A DNA stretch of 64,000 nucleotides. Origin: BOG-908 sp963692875 (lineage in GTDB: Bacteria; Pseudomonadota; Alphaproteobacteria; Acetobacterales; Acetobacteraceae). The notes beneath the pieces are model-generated. The model was not told where the DNA came from. It saw only the letters and a list, made by a program, of their open reading frames with translations, and did not search any database. Position numbers and translations under genes: made by a program. Of this stretch, positions 21,171 to 29,691 are shown piece by piece (the first letter of the stretch is position 1; the number at the start of each line of letters is the position of its first letter). The stretch covers positions 3,286,001 to 3,350,000 of the forward strand of contig OZ240673.1 in NCBI GenBank assembly GCA_965198755.1. The letters are read 5' to 3'.

Positions 21171-21857
21171 CGGGGTTACTCCGCTTCGCCGGACGAAATA
21201 TCCGGCATACCAGCATAATAACGAGGCCATCGACTTTTGCAACAAGTAAAACGAGAGAATACGAAAATTATGTGAGCCATCTGAGTATGTAGAAAAAATT
21301 AGCTGATAGTATATCTTTTTTGGAGTGCCGTGTTGGTAATTGGATCTGCTTTGTCTATACTATAACTTTTCTCGTCTGAATGGACGAAGACTGATGAAAC
21401 TCGTGCGAAAATACGATCGAATGCTCAGGTTACGTGACCGGGCGCCTTACAGATGCGCAGCGCGGCGCACCTGACGTGAGGCAAATGACATCCAACGTGG
21501 TCGTTCCGGTTGGGACACGCCTCCCTCGGAGCCGGAGCATTTCGTTCTTCGTCCGAAGAAACTTGAGGCGGGTTCCACTTACGGAACCAACGTCGCCTCG
21601 TGCGACGATCGCTGCCTAGACGCGCAATCGTCGGCCGAGCGGCCTGTTCAAGGCCGAGCCGCCTGCGGCGGTCGCTTCGCGCAACCTTGAGCCAGCCGGC
21701 CACAGAAAGGGCTGACATCTAAGAAAGCCGACAGCTTCAGCGATCCACCCCCAGCAAGGCGGTGCCTGGAGGTGTCACTCAGGATTTGCGTTCGCCAAGC
21801 CAAACAACGCTGGGCCCTCCCGTGTTCGTCGGCTGAGAGGCCCGCAGAAGCGGTGTC
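21171..21857. other. gene-poor stretch with an AT-rich core
   Basis: 687 bp without a convincing gene or repeat element. From about 21240 to 21430 the base composition drops clearly (runs such as AAAAAATTAGC, TATATCTTTTTT and TATACTATAAC). From 21430 to 21857 it returns to high GC and only chance frames are present. It may hold promoters for the small secreted protein or be old acquired DNA. Confidence 0.6.
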
Positions 21858-23465
21858 TTACTTCGGCACGATCCAGGTGAAGACGTACTGTTGTAGCAAC
21901 ACCAGCCCGCCCAGCAACGCGGTCAGGATGATGCTGTGCTTGAACGTGCGCGCGAACACCAGGCCCTCCTGGCCCTTCAGGTCCGTTATCGACACGCCGG
22001 TGGCAATGTTCTGCGGCGAGATCATCTTGCCCATCACCCCGCCGGACGAGTTGGTGGCCGCAATCAGCACCGGGTTCAGCCCGAGCTGGTTCGCAGCGAC
22101 CACCTGCAAATTGCCGAACAGCGCGTTGCCCGACGTGTCGCTGCCGGAGAGGAAGACTGCCACCCAGCCGAGGAAGGGCGAGAGCAGCGGGAACAACGCG
22201 CCCGTCTTCGAGGCGCCGAGGCCGAGCGTGTACGTCATGCCCGAGTAGTTCATCAGGTAGGCGAGTGCTATGATCAGCATCACCGTCAGGATGGCGATGC
22301 GCGCCTGCCGCCAGGTGGCCACGGCCGCACGCACCAGGCCGGCCGGCCCCATGCCGACCAGCGCCGCGGTGATCAGGGCTGCAACCAGGATCGCGGTGCC
22401 GGACGCCAGCGGTTCGAACTTGTAGAGGGCGGCGTAAGGCTTGTCGTGGTACAGGGTAATGCCGATTGCCTTGTCCAGGCCCGGCCAGGGTATCGACTGC
22501 GCACCGATCGCGTTGATCTTGAAGTGCGTCCACACGATGACGACCACGCTGACGATGATCCACGGTGTCCACCCCTGCCACGGTGCGACGGTCCGGGTGG
22601 CCATCTGCTGGGCGTCGGGGCGGACGCTGAGTGCGAACGCCGGGTCGTGCACCGGCTGCCAGACGCGCAGGAACGCCACCGTCATGATCAGCGCGGTCAG
22701 CGAGGACAGCACGTCGGTCAGCGCGTAATCCAGCAGGTTGGAGCTGACGAACTGCGCGACCGCGAAGCTGCCGCCGGCCACCAGCAGCACCGGCCACAGC
22801 GCGCGCAGGCTGCGCAGGCCGCCATACAGCGCCACCACGTAGAACGGCAGCAGCACGGCGATGAACGGCAATTGCCGGCCTACCATGGCACCCAGGGTCA
22901 CCGGGGACAGCCCGGTCACCTGGCCCAGCACGGTGATCGGCACGCCCAGCGCGCCGAAGGCCACCGGCGCGGTGTCGAAGATCAGCGTGAAGGTCAGCGC
23001 CTCGATGGCCGGAAAACCCACCAGGATCAGCAGCGCACTGGTGATGGCGATGGGCGTGCCGAAGCCGGAGATGCCCTCCAGCAGGCAGCCGAAGCAGAAG
23101 CCGATGACCACCAGAACCACGCGGCGGTCGTTGGGCAGGTGGTCCAGCACCCAGTCGCGGAAGGCGTCGAAACGGCCGCTGGCCACGGCGATGTTGTAGA
23201 GCAGCAGCGCGTTGACCACGATCCACATGATTGGCCACAGGGCGAACACCCCGCCGGCGGCGACACTGTCCAGCGCCAGGCCGGGCGGCACCTGCCAGAC
23301 GCCAACGGCTATGGCGAAGGCTACCACCAGGCCGGCGAGCGAGGCCTGCCAGGCCGGGCGCCGCAACACGCCGAGCAGGACCAGCACGACCAGGATCGGC
23401 AAGGCGGCAACCAGGACGGAAAGGACGAGGTTGCCGGCAACCGGCGTCAGTAGCTGGTGGAACAC
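21858..23465 (-). CDS. lldP: L-lactate permease
   Basis: A 535-residue inner-membrane transporter of the LctP family that imports lactate (and glycolate) with protons. About twelve or more hydrophobic segments are evident. Family signatures seen are LLEGISGFGTPIAIT, FDTAPVAFGALGVPI, FLSGSDTSGNALFGNLQ and NSSGGVMGKMISPQNIA. Length matches the family. It stands alone on the minus strand, divergent from rplY across element 10; no lactate dehydrogenase gene is adjacent. Confidence 0.93.
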   Translation of the reverse strand: MFHQLLTPVAGNLVLSVLVAALPILVVLVLLGVLRRPAWQASLAGLVVAFAIAVGVWQVPPGLALDSVAAGGVFALWPIMWIVVNALLLYNIAVASGRFDAFRDWVLDHLPNDRRVVLVVIGFCFGCLLEGISGFGTPIAITSALLILVGFPAIEALTFTLIFDTAPVAFGALGVPITVLGQVTGLSPVTLGAMVGRQLPFIAVLLPFYVVALYGGLRSLRALWPVLLVAGGSFAVAQFVSSNLLDYALTDVLSSLTALIMTVAFLRVWQPVHDPAFALSVRPDAQQMATRTVAPWQGWTPWIIVSVVVIVWTHFKINAIGAQSIPWPGLDKAIGITLYHDKPYAALYKFEPLASGTAILVAALITAALVGMGPAGLVRAAVATWRQARIAILTVMLIIALAYLMNYSGMTYTLGLGASKTGALFPLLSPFLGWVAVFLSGSDTSGNALFGNLQVVAANQLGLNPVLIAATNSSGGVMGKMISPQNIATGVSITDLKGQEGLVFARTFKHSIILTALLGGLVLLQQYVFTWIVPK

Positions 23466-23519
23466 CGTTCATCCCTGTTTTGGTTTGGTTACCCTACCGC
23501 CTGGAGCCTTGGGCGAGGA

Positions 23520-23666
23520 AAGGCAAGCAAGCAGTTCTTTTTTGAAAAAAAGAACCAAAAAACTTTTGCTTCCGCTGTCGCGATTCTGTCCGGCGAGCGC
23601 GCGACAGCGGAGACAAAAGTTTTTTGCTTCTTTTTTTCAAAAAAGAAGGCCTTCCTTTTTCCCTTG
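23520..23666. repeat. palindromic intergenic repeat, element 10
   Basis: One of the most perfect copies: left arm TTC/GAA, class C middle in which GCTTCCGCTGTCGCG and CGCGACAGCGGAGAC mirror each other, right arm CTTC/GAAG tip i. It lies between the divergent starts of lldP and rplY, so it is not restricted to gene ends. Confidence 0.92.
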
Positions 23667-23736
23667 CTTAGGCTAGAACCCGCCCCCTAGCGCTGGCACC
23701 CCTGGAGGCCGGCGTTCTACGTGTTTGGAGCACACC

Positions 23737-24438
23737 ATGGCCAATTTCGTAACCATCGAGGCCGAGGCGCGTGCGCGAGCCGGTAAGGGGGCGGCGCGTG
23801 CGACCCGGCGGGCAGGCCGCGTGCCTGCCGTCATCTACGGTGCCAAGCAGGAGCCGACGCTGATCGCGCTGGACCCTAAGACGGTGCTGGCTGAGCTCAA
23901 GCGCGGCGGCTGGCGCTCGCGCCTGTTCGAACTGAAGCACAACGGCACCACCGAGCGTGCGCTGATGCGCGAGGTGCAGTTCCACCCGGTGACCGACGTG
24001 GCCCGCCACGTGGACTTTCAGCGCCTCGCACCTGGCGAGCAGATCCGCGTCTCCGTCGCCGTGCACTATGCCAACGAGGCGACCAGCCCCGGCCTGAAGA
24101 AGGGCGGCGTGCTGAACGTGGTGCGTCATACCGTCGAAGTCTGGGCCGACCCGGAGCAGGTGCCGGCGTTCTTCGAGGCCGACCTCGGCGAGCTGGACAT
24201 CAACGACAACATCCGCTGGCACAACCTGAAAGGCACCGGCGAGGCGCGTCCGACGATCGCCGACCGCGACTTCGTCATCGCGACCGTGGCCCCGCCGACC
24301 CGCTCGGCGGAGGCCGCTGAACCCGCGGCAGCCGCGGCCGCAGCACCGGCACCTGCCAAGGGCAAGGCGCCGGCCAAGGGTGCCGCACCGGCCAAGGCGG
24401 CCCCGGCGGCGGCCAAGCCGGCCGCGAAGAAGAAGTAA
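23737..24438 (+). CDS. rplY: 50S ribosomal protein L25/general stress protein Ctc
   Basis: A 233-residue long-form bL25 (CTC type) that binds 5S rRNA in the large subunit. Seen: the N-terminal 5S-binding domain (ARAGKGAARATRRAGRVPAVIYG, FQRLAPGEQIRVSV) and the C-terminal beta domain (LKKGGVLNVVRHTVEVW, DINDNIRWHNLKG). The tail after residue 195 is an Ala/Pro/Lys-rich extension common in alphaproteobacteria. The ATG at 23737 has TTGGAG 6 nt upstream. pth follows after 26 bp, the usual rplY-pth order. Confidence 0.95.
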   Translation: MANFVTIEAEARARAGKGAARATRRAGRVPAVIYGAKQEPTLIALDPKTVLAELKRGGWRSRLFELKHNGTTERALMREVQFHPVTDVARHVDFQRLAPGEQIRVSVAVHYANEATSPGLKKGGVLNVVRHTVEVWADPEQVPAFFEADLGELDINDNIRWHNLKGTGEARPTIADRDFVIATVAPPTRSAEAAEPAAAAAAAPAPAKGKAPAKGAAPAKAAPAAAKPAAKKK

Positions 24439-24464
24439 GGCCGCCCGCGCCGGAGGCTTCGGTT

Positions 24465-25040
24465 GTGCTGTTGTGGGTGGGGCTCGGCAACCCCGAGCCG
24501 AACATGGCCCGTCAGCGGCACAACATCGGCTTCATGGCGCTGGACCGGATTGCGCAGCGCCACGGGTTCGGCCCGTGGCGCCAGCGGTTCCGCGGCCTGA
24601 CCGCCGAGGGTAACGTCGGCGGCGAGCGGGTGATCGCACTTAAGCCGCTTACCTACATGAACGACAGCGGTGCCAGCGTTCAGCCGGCTGCCGCCTTTTT
24701 TAAGCTGCCGACCGACGCGATCACCGCCTTCCACGACGAGCTGGACCTGATCCCCGGCAAGGTGCGCGTGAAGCGCGCCGGCGGTGCGGCCGGGCATAAC
24801 GGGCTGCGCAGCATGGACCGCGTGCTGGGCTCGCCCGATTACTGGCGGGTGCGGCTGGGCATCGGCCACCCTGGCGACAAGGCGCGCGTGCTGGGCTGGG
24901 TGCTGGGCGACTTCGCCAAGTCGGATGCCGAGTGGCTGAACCGGCTGCTGGACGCGGTGGCCGATGCTGCGCCGTTGCTGGCCGACGGCAAGCCGGAGGA
25001 GTTCATGTCGCGGGTTTCGGTGTTGTCGGCGGAGACTTAG
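24465..25040 (+). CDS. pth: peptidyl-tRNA hydrolase
   Basis: A 191-residue enzyme that releases peptides from prematurely dropped peptidyl-tRNA. Seen: VGLGNPEPNMARQRHNIGF with the substrate Asn (N9) and catalytic His (H19), LTYMNDSG with the second Asn near 66, and FHDELDL with the Asp near 91, matching the four family catalytic residues. The GTG start at 24465 has GGAGG 7 nt upstream. It is co-oriented with rplY and probably co-transcribed; ychF follows beyond element 11. Confidence 0.95.
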   Translation: MLLWVGLGNPEPNMARQRHNIGFMALDRIAQRHGFGPWRQRFRGLTAEGNVGGERVIALKPLTYMNDSGASVQPAAAFFKLPTDAITAFHDELDLIPGKVRVKRAGGAAGHNGLRSMDRVLGSPDYWRVRLGIGHPGDKARVLGWVLGDFAKSDAEWLNRLLDAVADAAPLLADGKPEEFMSRVSVLSAET

Positions 25041-25042
25041 GC

Positions 25043-25200
25043 AAGGCAAGCAAGCAGTTCTTTTTTGAAAAAAAGAACCAAAAAACTTTTGTTCCCTGCA
25101 GGTGTCGTTCGTTGACGCGCGTCGTTTCAGCTTTCCGCGACAGCCGAGACAAAAGCTTTTTGCTTCTTTTTCTCGAAAAAGAAGGCCTTTCTTTCTTTCC
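25043..25200. repeat. palindromic intergenic repeat, element 11
   Basis: Left arm TTC/GAA tip i, middle class B reversed (GTCGTTTCAGCTTTCCGCGACAGC), right arm tip ii. It separates pth from ychF. Confidence 0.9.
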
Positions 25201-25219
25201 GGGGTCAGGACAAACGTAG

Positions 25220-26314
25220 ATGGGTTTCAACTGCGGCATCGTCGGCCTGCCAAACGTGGGCAAGTCCACCCTGTTCAACGCGCTGACCGCCACCGCCGCG
25301 GCGCAGGCGGCGAACTATCCGTTCTGCACCATCGAGCCCAACGTCGGCCGCGTCGCCGTACCGGACCCGCGCCTGGCTGCGCTGGCGGAGATCGGCCGCT
25401 CGCAGAAGATCATCCCAACCAGCCTGGAGGTTGTCGACATCGCCGGCCTGGTGCGTGGTGCGAGCCGTGGCGAGGGCTTGGGCAACAAGTTCCTCGGCAA
25501 CATCCGCGAGGTGGACGCCATCATCCACGTGCTGCGCTGCTTCGAGGACCCGGACGTGACGCACGTGGAGGGCTCGATCGATCCGATCCGCGACGCCGAG
25601 ACGATCGAGACCGAGCTGATGCTGGCCGACCTCGACAGCCTCGAACGCCGCGTGGTGCCGCTGCAGAAAAAGGCCCGCGGCAACGACCGCGAGGCGGCCG
25701 CGATGGTGGCGTTGATGGAGCCGATCATCGCTGCCTTGCAGGCCGGGAGGCCGGCGCGCAGCGCCATCCCGCCGGGCGAGGAATTAGCGGTTGGTCGGTT
25801 GCAGCTGATGACCAGCAAGCCCGTGCTCTACGTCTGCAACGTGGAGGAGGCGGCGGCAGCCACCGGCAACGCGCAATCCGAGCGCGTGGCGGCGCTGGCC
25901 AAGACCGAGCGTGCCGCCTGCGTGGTGGTGTCCGCCGCTATCGAGGCCGAGGTGAGCACGCTGCCCGAGGAGGACCGCGCCGAGTTCCTGGGCGGGCTCG
26001 GCCTGGAGGACAGCGGCCTCGACCGGGTGATCCGCGCCGGCTACGGGCTGCTCGGTCTGGTCACCTACTTCACCTGCGGGCCGAAGGAGGCGCGTGCCTG
26101 GACCATTATTCGCGGCACCAAGGCGCCGCAGGCGGCCGCCGTGATCCACAACGATTTCGAACGCGGGTTCATTGCGTGCGAGACGATCGCGTATGACGAC
26201 TACGTGGCGCTGCGCGGCGAGGCGGGTGCGAAGGAAGCGGGAAGGATGCGGGTGGAGGGGCGTGAGTACGTGGTGAAGGATGGGGACGTGCTGGAGTTCA
26301 GGTTCAACGTTTAA
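25220..26314 (+). CDS. ychF: redox-regulated ATPase YchF
   Basis: A 364-residue Obg-family P-loop protein that, unlike its relatives, hydrolyses ATP and binds ribosomes. Seen: G1 GLPNVGKST (residues 9-17), G3 VDIAGLV, the altered G4 region CNVEE in place of NKxD that accounts for ATP preference, and a C-terminal TGS domain (FTCGPKEARAWTI, DGDVLEFRFNV). Length and start match the family. rplY-pth-ychF is a conserved order. Confidence 0.95.
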   Translation: MGFNCGIVGLPNVGKSTLFNALTATAAAQAANYPFCTIEPNVGRVAVPDPRLAALAEIGRSQKIIPTSLEVVDIAGLVRGASRGEGLGNKFLGNIREVDAIIHVLRCFEDPDVTHVEGSIDPIRDAETIETELMLADLDSLERRVVPLQKKARGNDREAAAMVALMEPIIAALQAGRPARSAIPPGEELAVGRLQLMTSKPVLYVCNVEEAAAATGNAQSERVAALAKTERAACVVVSAAIEAEVSTLPEEDRAEFLGGLGLEDSGLDRVIRAGYGLLGLVTYFTCGPKEARAWTIIRGTKAPQAAAVIHNDFERGFIACETIAYDDYVALRGEAGAKEAGRMRVEGREYVVKDGDVLEFRFNV

Positions 26315-26417
26315 GGAGAGGCTTCACGCCTGCACTAAGCAGTTCGCCAGTTGCTCGTATGTCCGAAACCGGCGGAACAAAACGCTGTTAGTGAAACGTT
26401 GTACGGAGCTCCGGCCG

Positions 26418-27140
26418 ATGTTCTGCCAATTTCGCCTACCAACCATCAACATCACGCGGGCATTCGAGGCGTCCACTTGGGGAGTCGGTTCGACATCCGG
26501 CGGGATGGTGGGGATTGCACCGGTCGCTGAAGGCCCAACCGTTGATGGCGGGCGACTTACCATTCCGCTGCGCCGCGCAGACGACAAGGGTAACGTGGTC
26601 GAGCGCGCTGTCGCCCGAGGTTGGGGTGTTGGTGTGGGTATGTCAGGCGGCATCCAAATACCGTTTGTCGACTTTCACAACGCCAAAATGCCGTTAAAGA
26701 ATGCTCCGATAGGCGGTTCGGGCAGCACGACTCAAATGCCTGGAGTTGGAAGTCCAATCTTCTCCGGCCTTGGATCGAAGAACACGATGCAGGCGAAGGA
26801 CTGGGACGGTGCCTGCATCGTTGTGTCGGGCTCGGCCGCATTCATGGGAGCCTCTGCTGGCCCTTCAGTGATCGTTTTCATGTCCAGGTCCTGCCTGTCC
26901 CTGACGCTGCCACCTCCAGCACAACTGGCTCTCATCCGCGGCATCGCCTTCACTTTTAGCACCGGCTTGGCGGCTGCACTGGCGAGCGCTGGTGTCGACG
27001 CGCTCATTTACGACCTGCACGTCAAGTCAGAGGCAGCACCTCGTCCAATGGACCCTGTCCGACGCATTACTTTTCAGGATTGGGACGTTCCTAGGTTGAC
27101 CTTCCACAATTGGGATCTGCGGAAGGCGGGAGGCCAGTGA
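26418..27140 (+). CDS. hypothetical protein, first gene of a three-gene cassette
   Basis: A 240-residue protein with no family recognised. The ATG at 26418 has GGAG 9 nt upstream. The N-terminal half is Gly/Ser/Thr-rich with polar turns; two hydrophobic segments follow (near 135-160, IVVSGSAAFMGASAGPSVIV, and near 175-205), then a polar tail with paired TFQDWD and TFHNWD motifs near the C terminus. The stop overlaps the next start as GTGA. Codon use is less GC-rich than in flanking housekeeping genes, which fits acquired DNA. Membrane association is inferred only from the hydrophobic segments. Confidence 0.6.
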   Translation: MFCQFRLPTINITRAFEASTWGVGSTSGGMVGIAPVAEGPTVDGGRLTIPLRRADDKGNVVERAVARGWGVGVGMSGGIQIPFVDFHNAKMPLKNAPIGGSGSTTQMPGVGSPIFSGLGSKNTMQAKDWDGACIVVSGSAAFMGASAGPSVIVFMSRSCLSLTLPPPAQLALIRGIAFTFSTGLAAALASAGVDALIYDLHVKSEAAPRPMDPVRRITFQDWDVPRLTFHNWDLRKAGGQ

Positions 27141-27721
27141 CCGGCCTACTAAGCCGGCTTGCTCTCTTGCCAATGGTTTTGACTTGGCACGTTTCGATGG
27201 CGGCAACGGAGACATCTTGGGTTGACGCGCTGGCAGATCGCCTGAGTGACAAGAGGGCGGAACGGCTGGACGATAAACAGGTGAGCGGGTATTTCGAAGG
27301 GCTTTTGCGAGTGTCAGAGGTATTTCCGGACACGTGCAATCCGCTACTCTCAATAAAGTCGGACCACGTTCCGTTACTGGGAGCCATCGGAGCTCTCGGA
27401 CACGTTGCGACGTGCCAGCAAGTCAAACCGCTTATCTTCGTGCGGTTGCAAGTTGCCGCTCCGTTGTTCGACAGCATGAAGCAGGCTTTGACCTTGAAGC
27501 TACCAAGGCCGTGTTTTTCCGTTCAGGGTTCCAAAGACAAGCCGGCAATGACTGTCTGGGCGGACACGTCCCGTTTTGTAGGAGTAACAAGCGGTCGTAC
27601 TCCGTCGGATGGGTTTACCGTGTTTTTTGAATCTCGGGCCACTGGGCCTAGTGCAGATCCCGAAGGAGAGGCTGCACTCCGTCAAGACATTGAAGCCGAC
27701 ATACCGACGTCGTGCAAATAA
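27137..27721 (+). CDS. hypothetical exported protein, second gene of the cassette
   Basis: A 194-residue protein with no family recognised. The GTG start at 27137 overlaps the previous stop as GTGA and follows GGGAGG closely. Residues 1-25 (GLLSRLALLPMVLTWHVSMAA) form a likely signal peptide. The mature part has four cysteines (in DTCNPL, ATCQQ, RPCFSV and the last residues TSCK) that could pair as disulfides in the periplasm. Tight coupling to the neighbours suggests a joint function. Confidence 0.6.
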   Translation: MTGLLSRLALLPMVLTWHVSMAATETSWVDALADRLSDKRAERLDDKQVSGYFEGLLRVSEVFPDTCNPLLSIKSDHVPLLGAIGALGHVATCQQVKPLIFVRLQVAAPLFDSMKQALTLKLPRPCFSVQGSKDKPAMTVWADTSRFVGVTSGRTPSDGFTVFFESRATGPSADPEGEAALRQDIEADIPTSCK

Positions 27722-27732
27722 GCTCGTTCGGT

Positions 27733-28110
27733 ATGCGCTCCACTGTTGTTGTATTGGCAAGTGCAGGCTCACTATGCATTATCGCGGGCCTGGTAGTCGC
27801 AGTCTCCTCAGCTCGCCTCGTTGAAACGGGCGTGAAAGCTTCCGGACGAGTGCTCGGATCATCCAGGGGCGACAGGCATCCAATGGTAAGCGTGAGAGTT
27901 GACGACACTCTGATAATCCGGGAGTTGGGAGGGTTTGCAGCCCACCCGCCCGGCACCGATGTCGTCGTGATCTACGCTCGCGATGATGTCAGGCAAATGC
28001 AAATCGATGACGTAGCGGATATTTGGGGCGGCAGCGCCGGGATATTTCTTGTCGGCATCTCCCTCATAAGCGTTGCCGCGGCGCGCCATCACTGGGCGGC
28101 CGCAGCGTGA
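27733..28110 (+). CDS. DUF3592-like two-helix membrane protein, third gene of the cassette
   Basis: A 125-residue protein with a membrane helix at each end (about 5-30, VVVLASAGSLCIIAGLVVAV; about 98-118, AGIFLVGISLISVAAA) around a small soluble beta-rich part containing ASGRVLGSS and a PGTDVVVIY segment, the layout of DUF3592 proteins. An upstream GTG at 27712 would overlap the preceding gene by 10 bp; neither start has a clear ribosome site. Function unknown. Confidence 0.6.
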   Translation: MRSTVVVLASAGSLCIIAGLVVAVSSARLVETGVKASGRVLGSSRGDRHPMVSVRVDDTLIIRELGGFAAHPPGTDVVVIYARDDVRQMQIDDVADIWGGSAGIFLVGISLISVAAARHHWAAAA

Positions 28111-28224
28111 TGTAGGCCCCTAAAGCCGGTCATGTGATCAGGCCGCAGGGCGCCTGCACCTGTTGTGCCGATGCCAACTGCCAAAGCGTCAAACCCTCGC
28201 GGTCGCGAAAACATCAATTAACGA

Positions 28225-28366
28225 CAGGAAGCAAAGCTTGCCTTTCTAAGAGTTAGCAGCAAAGTAATTCTGATCCGCTATCGCGACGTTTCTCTCAGCA
28301 CGTAATCAGGGGAACAAAAGTCTTTTGGTTCTCTTTTTAAAAAAGAACTGCTTGCCTTGCCTTCGA
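28225..28366. repeat. palindromic repeat, element 12 (degenerate left side)
   Basis: The right arm is readable with mutations (GGTTCTCTTTTTAAAAAAGAAC) and ends in GCTTGCCTTGCC; the middle keeps CTATCGCGACGTTTCTC and CAGGGGAACAAAAG. The left arm is nearly unrecognisable. It lies between convergent genes; the rest of the 327-bp gap holds no gene. Confidence 0.65.
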
Positions 28367-28437
28367 CGGTAAAGCTTCCGCCGGCTGGCACAATAAGCAG
28401 TGTGATAAAGACACGCTGAGGTAAGATCGACGATAAG

Positions 28438-29079
28438 CTAAGCCTCCAAGCTCCCCGGCGCACGATTACCAACCATCGCCAGCAGCTCGCGCCGCGTCGT
28501 CGGGTCGTCGCGGAACGCGCCGAGCATGCGGCTGGTCACCATGGTGACGCCAGGCTTGTGCACGCCACGCGTTGTCATGCACTCGTGTGCCGCCTCGATG
28601 ATGACGGCGGTTCCCAGCGGCGCCAGCACCTCGTTGATCGTGTTGGCGATCTGCGCGGTCAGCTTCTCCTGGATCTGCAGGCGGTGCGCGTAGGCGTCCA
28701 CCACGCGCGCCAGCTTGGAGATGCCCACGACGCGGCGATGCGGCAGGTAGGCCACGTGCGCGCGGCCGATGATCGGCAGCATGTGGTGTTCGCAATGACT
28801 CTCCAGGCGGATGTCGCGCAGCAGAACGATCTCGTCGTAGCCCTCCACCTCCTCGAAGGTGCGTTCGAGCATGGCGACAGGGTCCTCGTCGTAGCCGCGG
28901 AAGAACTCGAGGTAGGATTTGGCCACGCGGCGCGGGGTGTCGCGCAGGCCCTCGCGCGCGGGGTCGTCGCCGGCCCAGCGGATCAGGGTGCGGACTGCGG
29001 TCTCCGCGTCCTCGGTGGTGGGGCGGGCCTGGCTGGCGTGCGGGGCGGCCGCGGGCTTGGGCGGGCTGGACTCGTTCAA
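28438..29079 (-). CDS. folE: GTP cyclohydrolase I
   Basis: A 213-residue enzyme that converts GTP to 7,8-dihydroneopterin triphosphate, the first step to folate and other pterins. Seen: LESHCEHHMLP with the zinc Cys and His near 93, VGISKLARVVDAYAHRLQIQE, and HECMTTRGV with the second zinc Cys. The TTG at 29079 is the only start between the end of element 13 and the conserved region; frames extending further upstream read repeat-encoded peptide. It lies downstream of metZ-apaG on the same strand but is separated by element 13. Confidence 0.93.
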   Translation of the reverse strand: MNESSPPKPAAAPHASQARPTTEDAETAVRTLIRWAGDDPAREGLRDTPRRVAKSYLEFFRGYDEDPVAMLERTFEEVEGYDEIVLLRDIRLESHCEHHMLPIIGRAHVAYLPHRRVVGISKLARVVDAYAHRLQIQEKLTAQIANTINEVLAPLGTAVIIEAAHECMTTRGVHKPGVTMVTSRMLGAFRDDPTTRRELLAMVGNRAPGSLEA

Positions 29080-29105
29080 GGTCTGACGCTTCCCGGGTGG
29101 TGCGA

Positions 29106-29246
29106 AAGGAAGAAAGGCCTTCTTTTTTTGAAAAAAAAGAAGCAAAAAAGTTTGTCTCGGCTGTCGCGGACCGTTCAACAGACGCGCGCCCAAGAGAGCA
29201 AAAGTTTTTTGGTTCTTTTTTTCAAAAAAGAACTGCTTGCTTTCTT
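29106..29246. repeat. palindromic intergenic repeat, element 13
   Basis: Left arm CTTC/GAAG with T7/A8, middle class A forward, right arm TTC/GAA tip i. The two arms use different stem sequences, each self-complementary. The right end reaches the apaG stop codon. Confidence 0.9.
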
Positions 29247-29691
29247 AATGCACGCGCCCCGCCCCATGCGGCGAGTCCAAGCTGAACGCGGGGATCGCCA
29301 CGTCGAACATCTCGGCGTCCTCCGACCTCACCAGCGCCACCGCCGGCCCCGCCCCATGAGTGATCATGTGGTACTGCCCCGTCATGAAGCCGGACGGCGT
29401 CTCAAGCGGCGTGCCCGAGGTGTATTCGAACGCCTCCCCGGGCTCGAGCACCGGCTGCTCGCCCACCACGCCCTCGCCCTGCACCAGGAAGGTGCGGCCG
29501 CGGGCGTCGGTGATGCGCCAGGTGCGGCGCAGCAGCTGCACGGTGGTCTCGCCACGGTTCTCGATGGTGACCCGGTAGGCCCAGACGTAGCGGCCCTCGT
29601 CCGGCTCGGACTGGTCCTCCAGGTAGAAAGCCGCCACGCGCACGTGGATGGCGCGGGTGACGGCGGCGTATTCGCGCGAGCGGTCGCTCAT
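29245..29691 (-). CDS. apaG: ApaG/Co2+ efflux-associated protein
   Basis: A 148-residue fibronectin-III-like fold protein. Seen: the family core YVWAYRVTIENRGETTVQLLRRTWRI (opening YRVTIEN), EGVVGEQPVLEPGEAFEYTSG and the end MTGQYHM. ApaG is linked to Co2+ resistance and lowered Ap4A but its biochemical role is unsettled. Its ATG overlaps the metZ stop as ATGA, so it should be translated from the riboswitch-controlled metZ transcript, an unusual regulatory setting. Confidence 0.9.
   Translation of the reverse strand: MSDRSREYAAVTRAIHVRVAAFYLEDQSEPDEGRYVWAYRVTIENRGETTVQLLRRTWRITDARGRTFLVQGEGVVGEQPVLEPGEAFEYTSGTPLETPSGFMTGQYHMITHGAGPAVALVRSEDAEMFDVAIPAFSLDSPHGAGRVH

Noticed and set aside
21425..21718. 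A 97-codon Arg-rich minus-strand frame as a transposase remnant
   Set aside because: No DDE-type or helix-turn-helix motif and no terminal inverted repeats could be seen.
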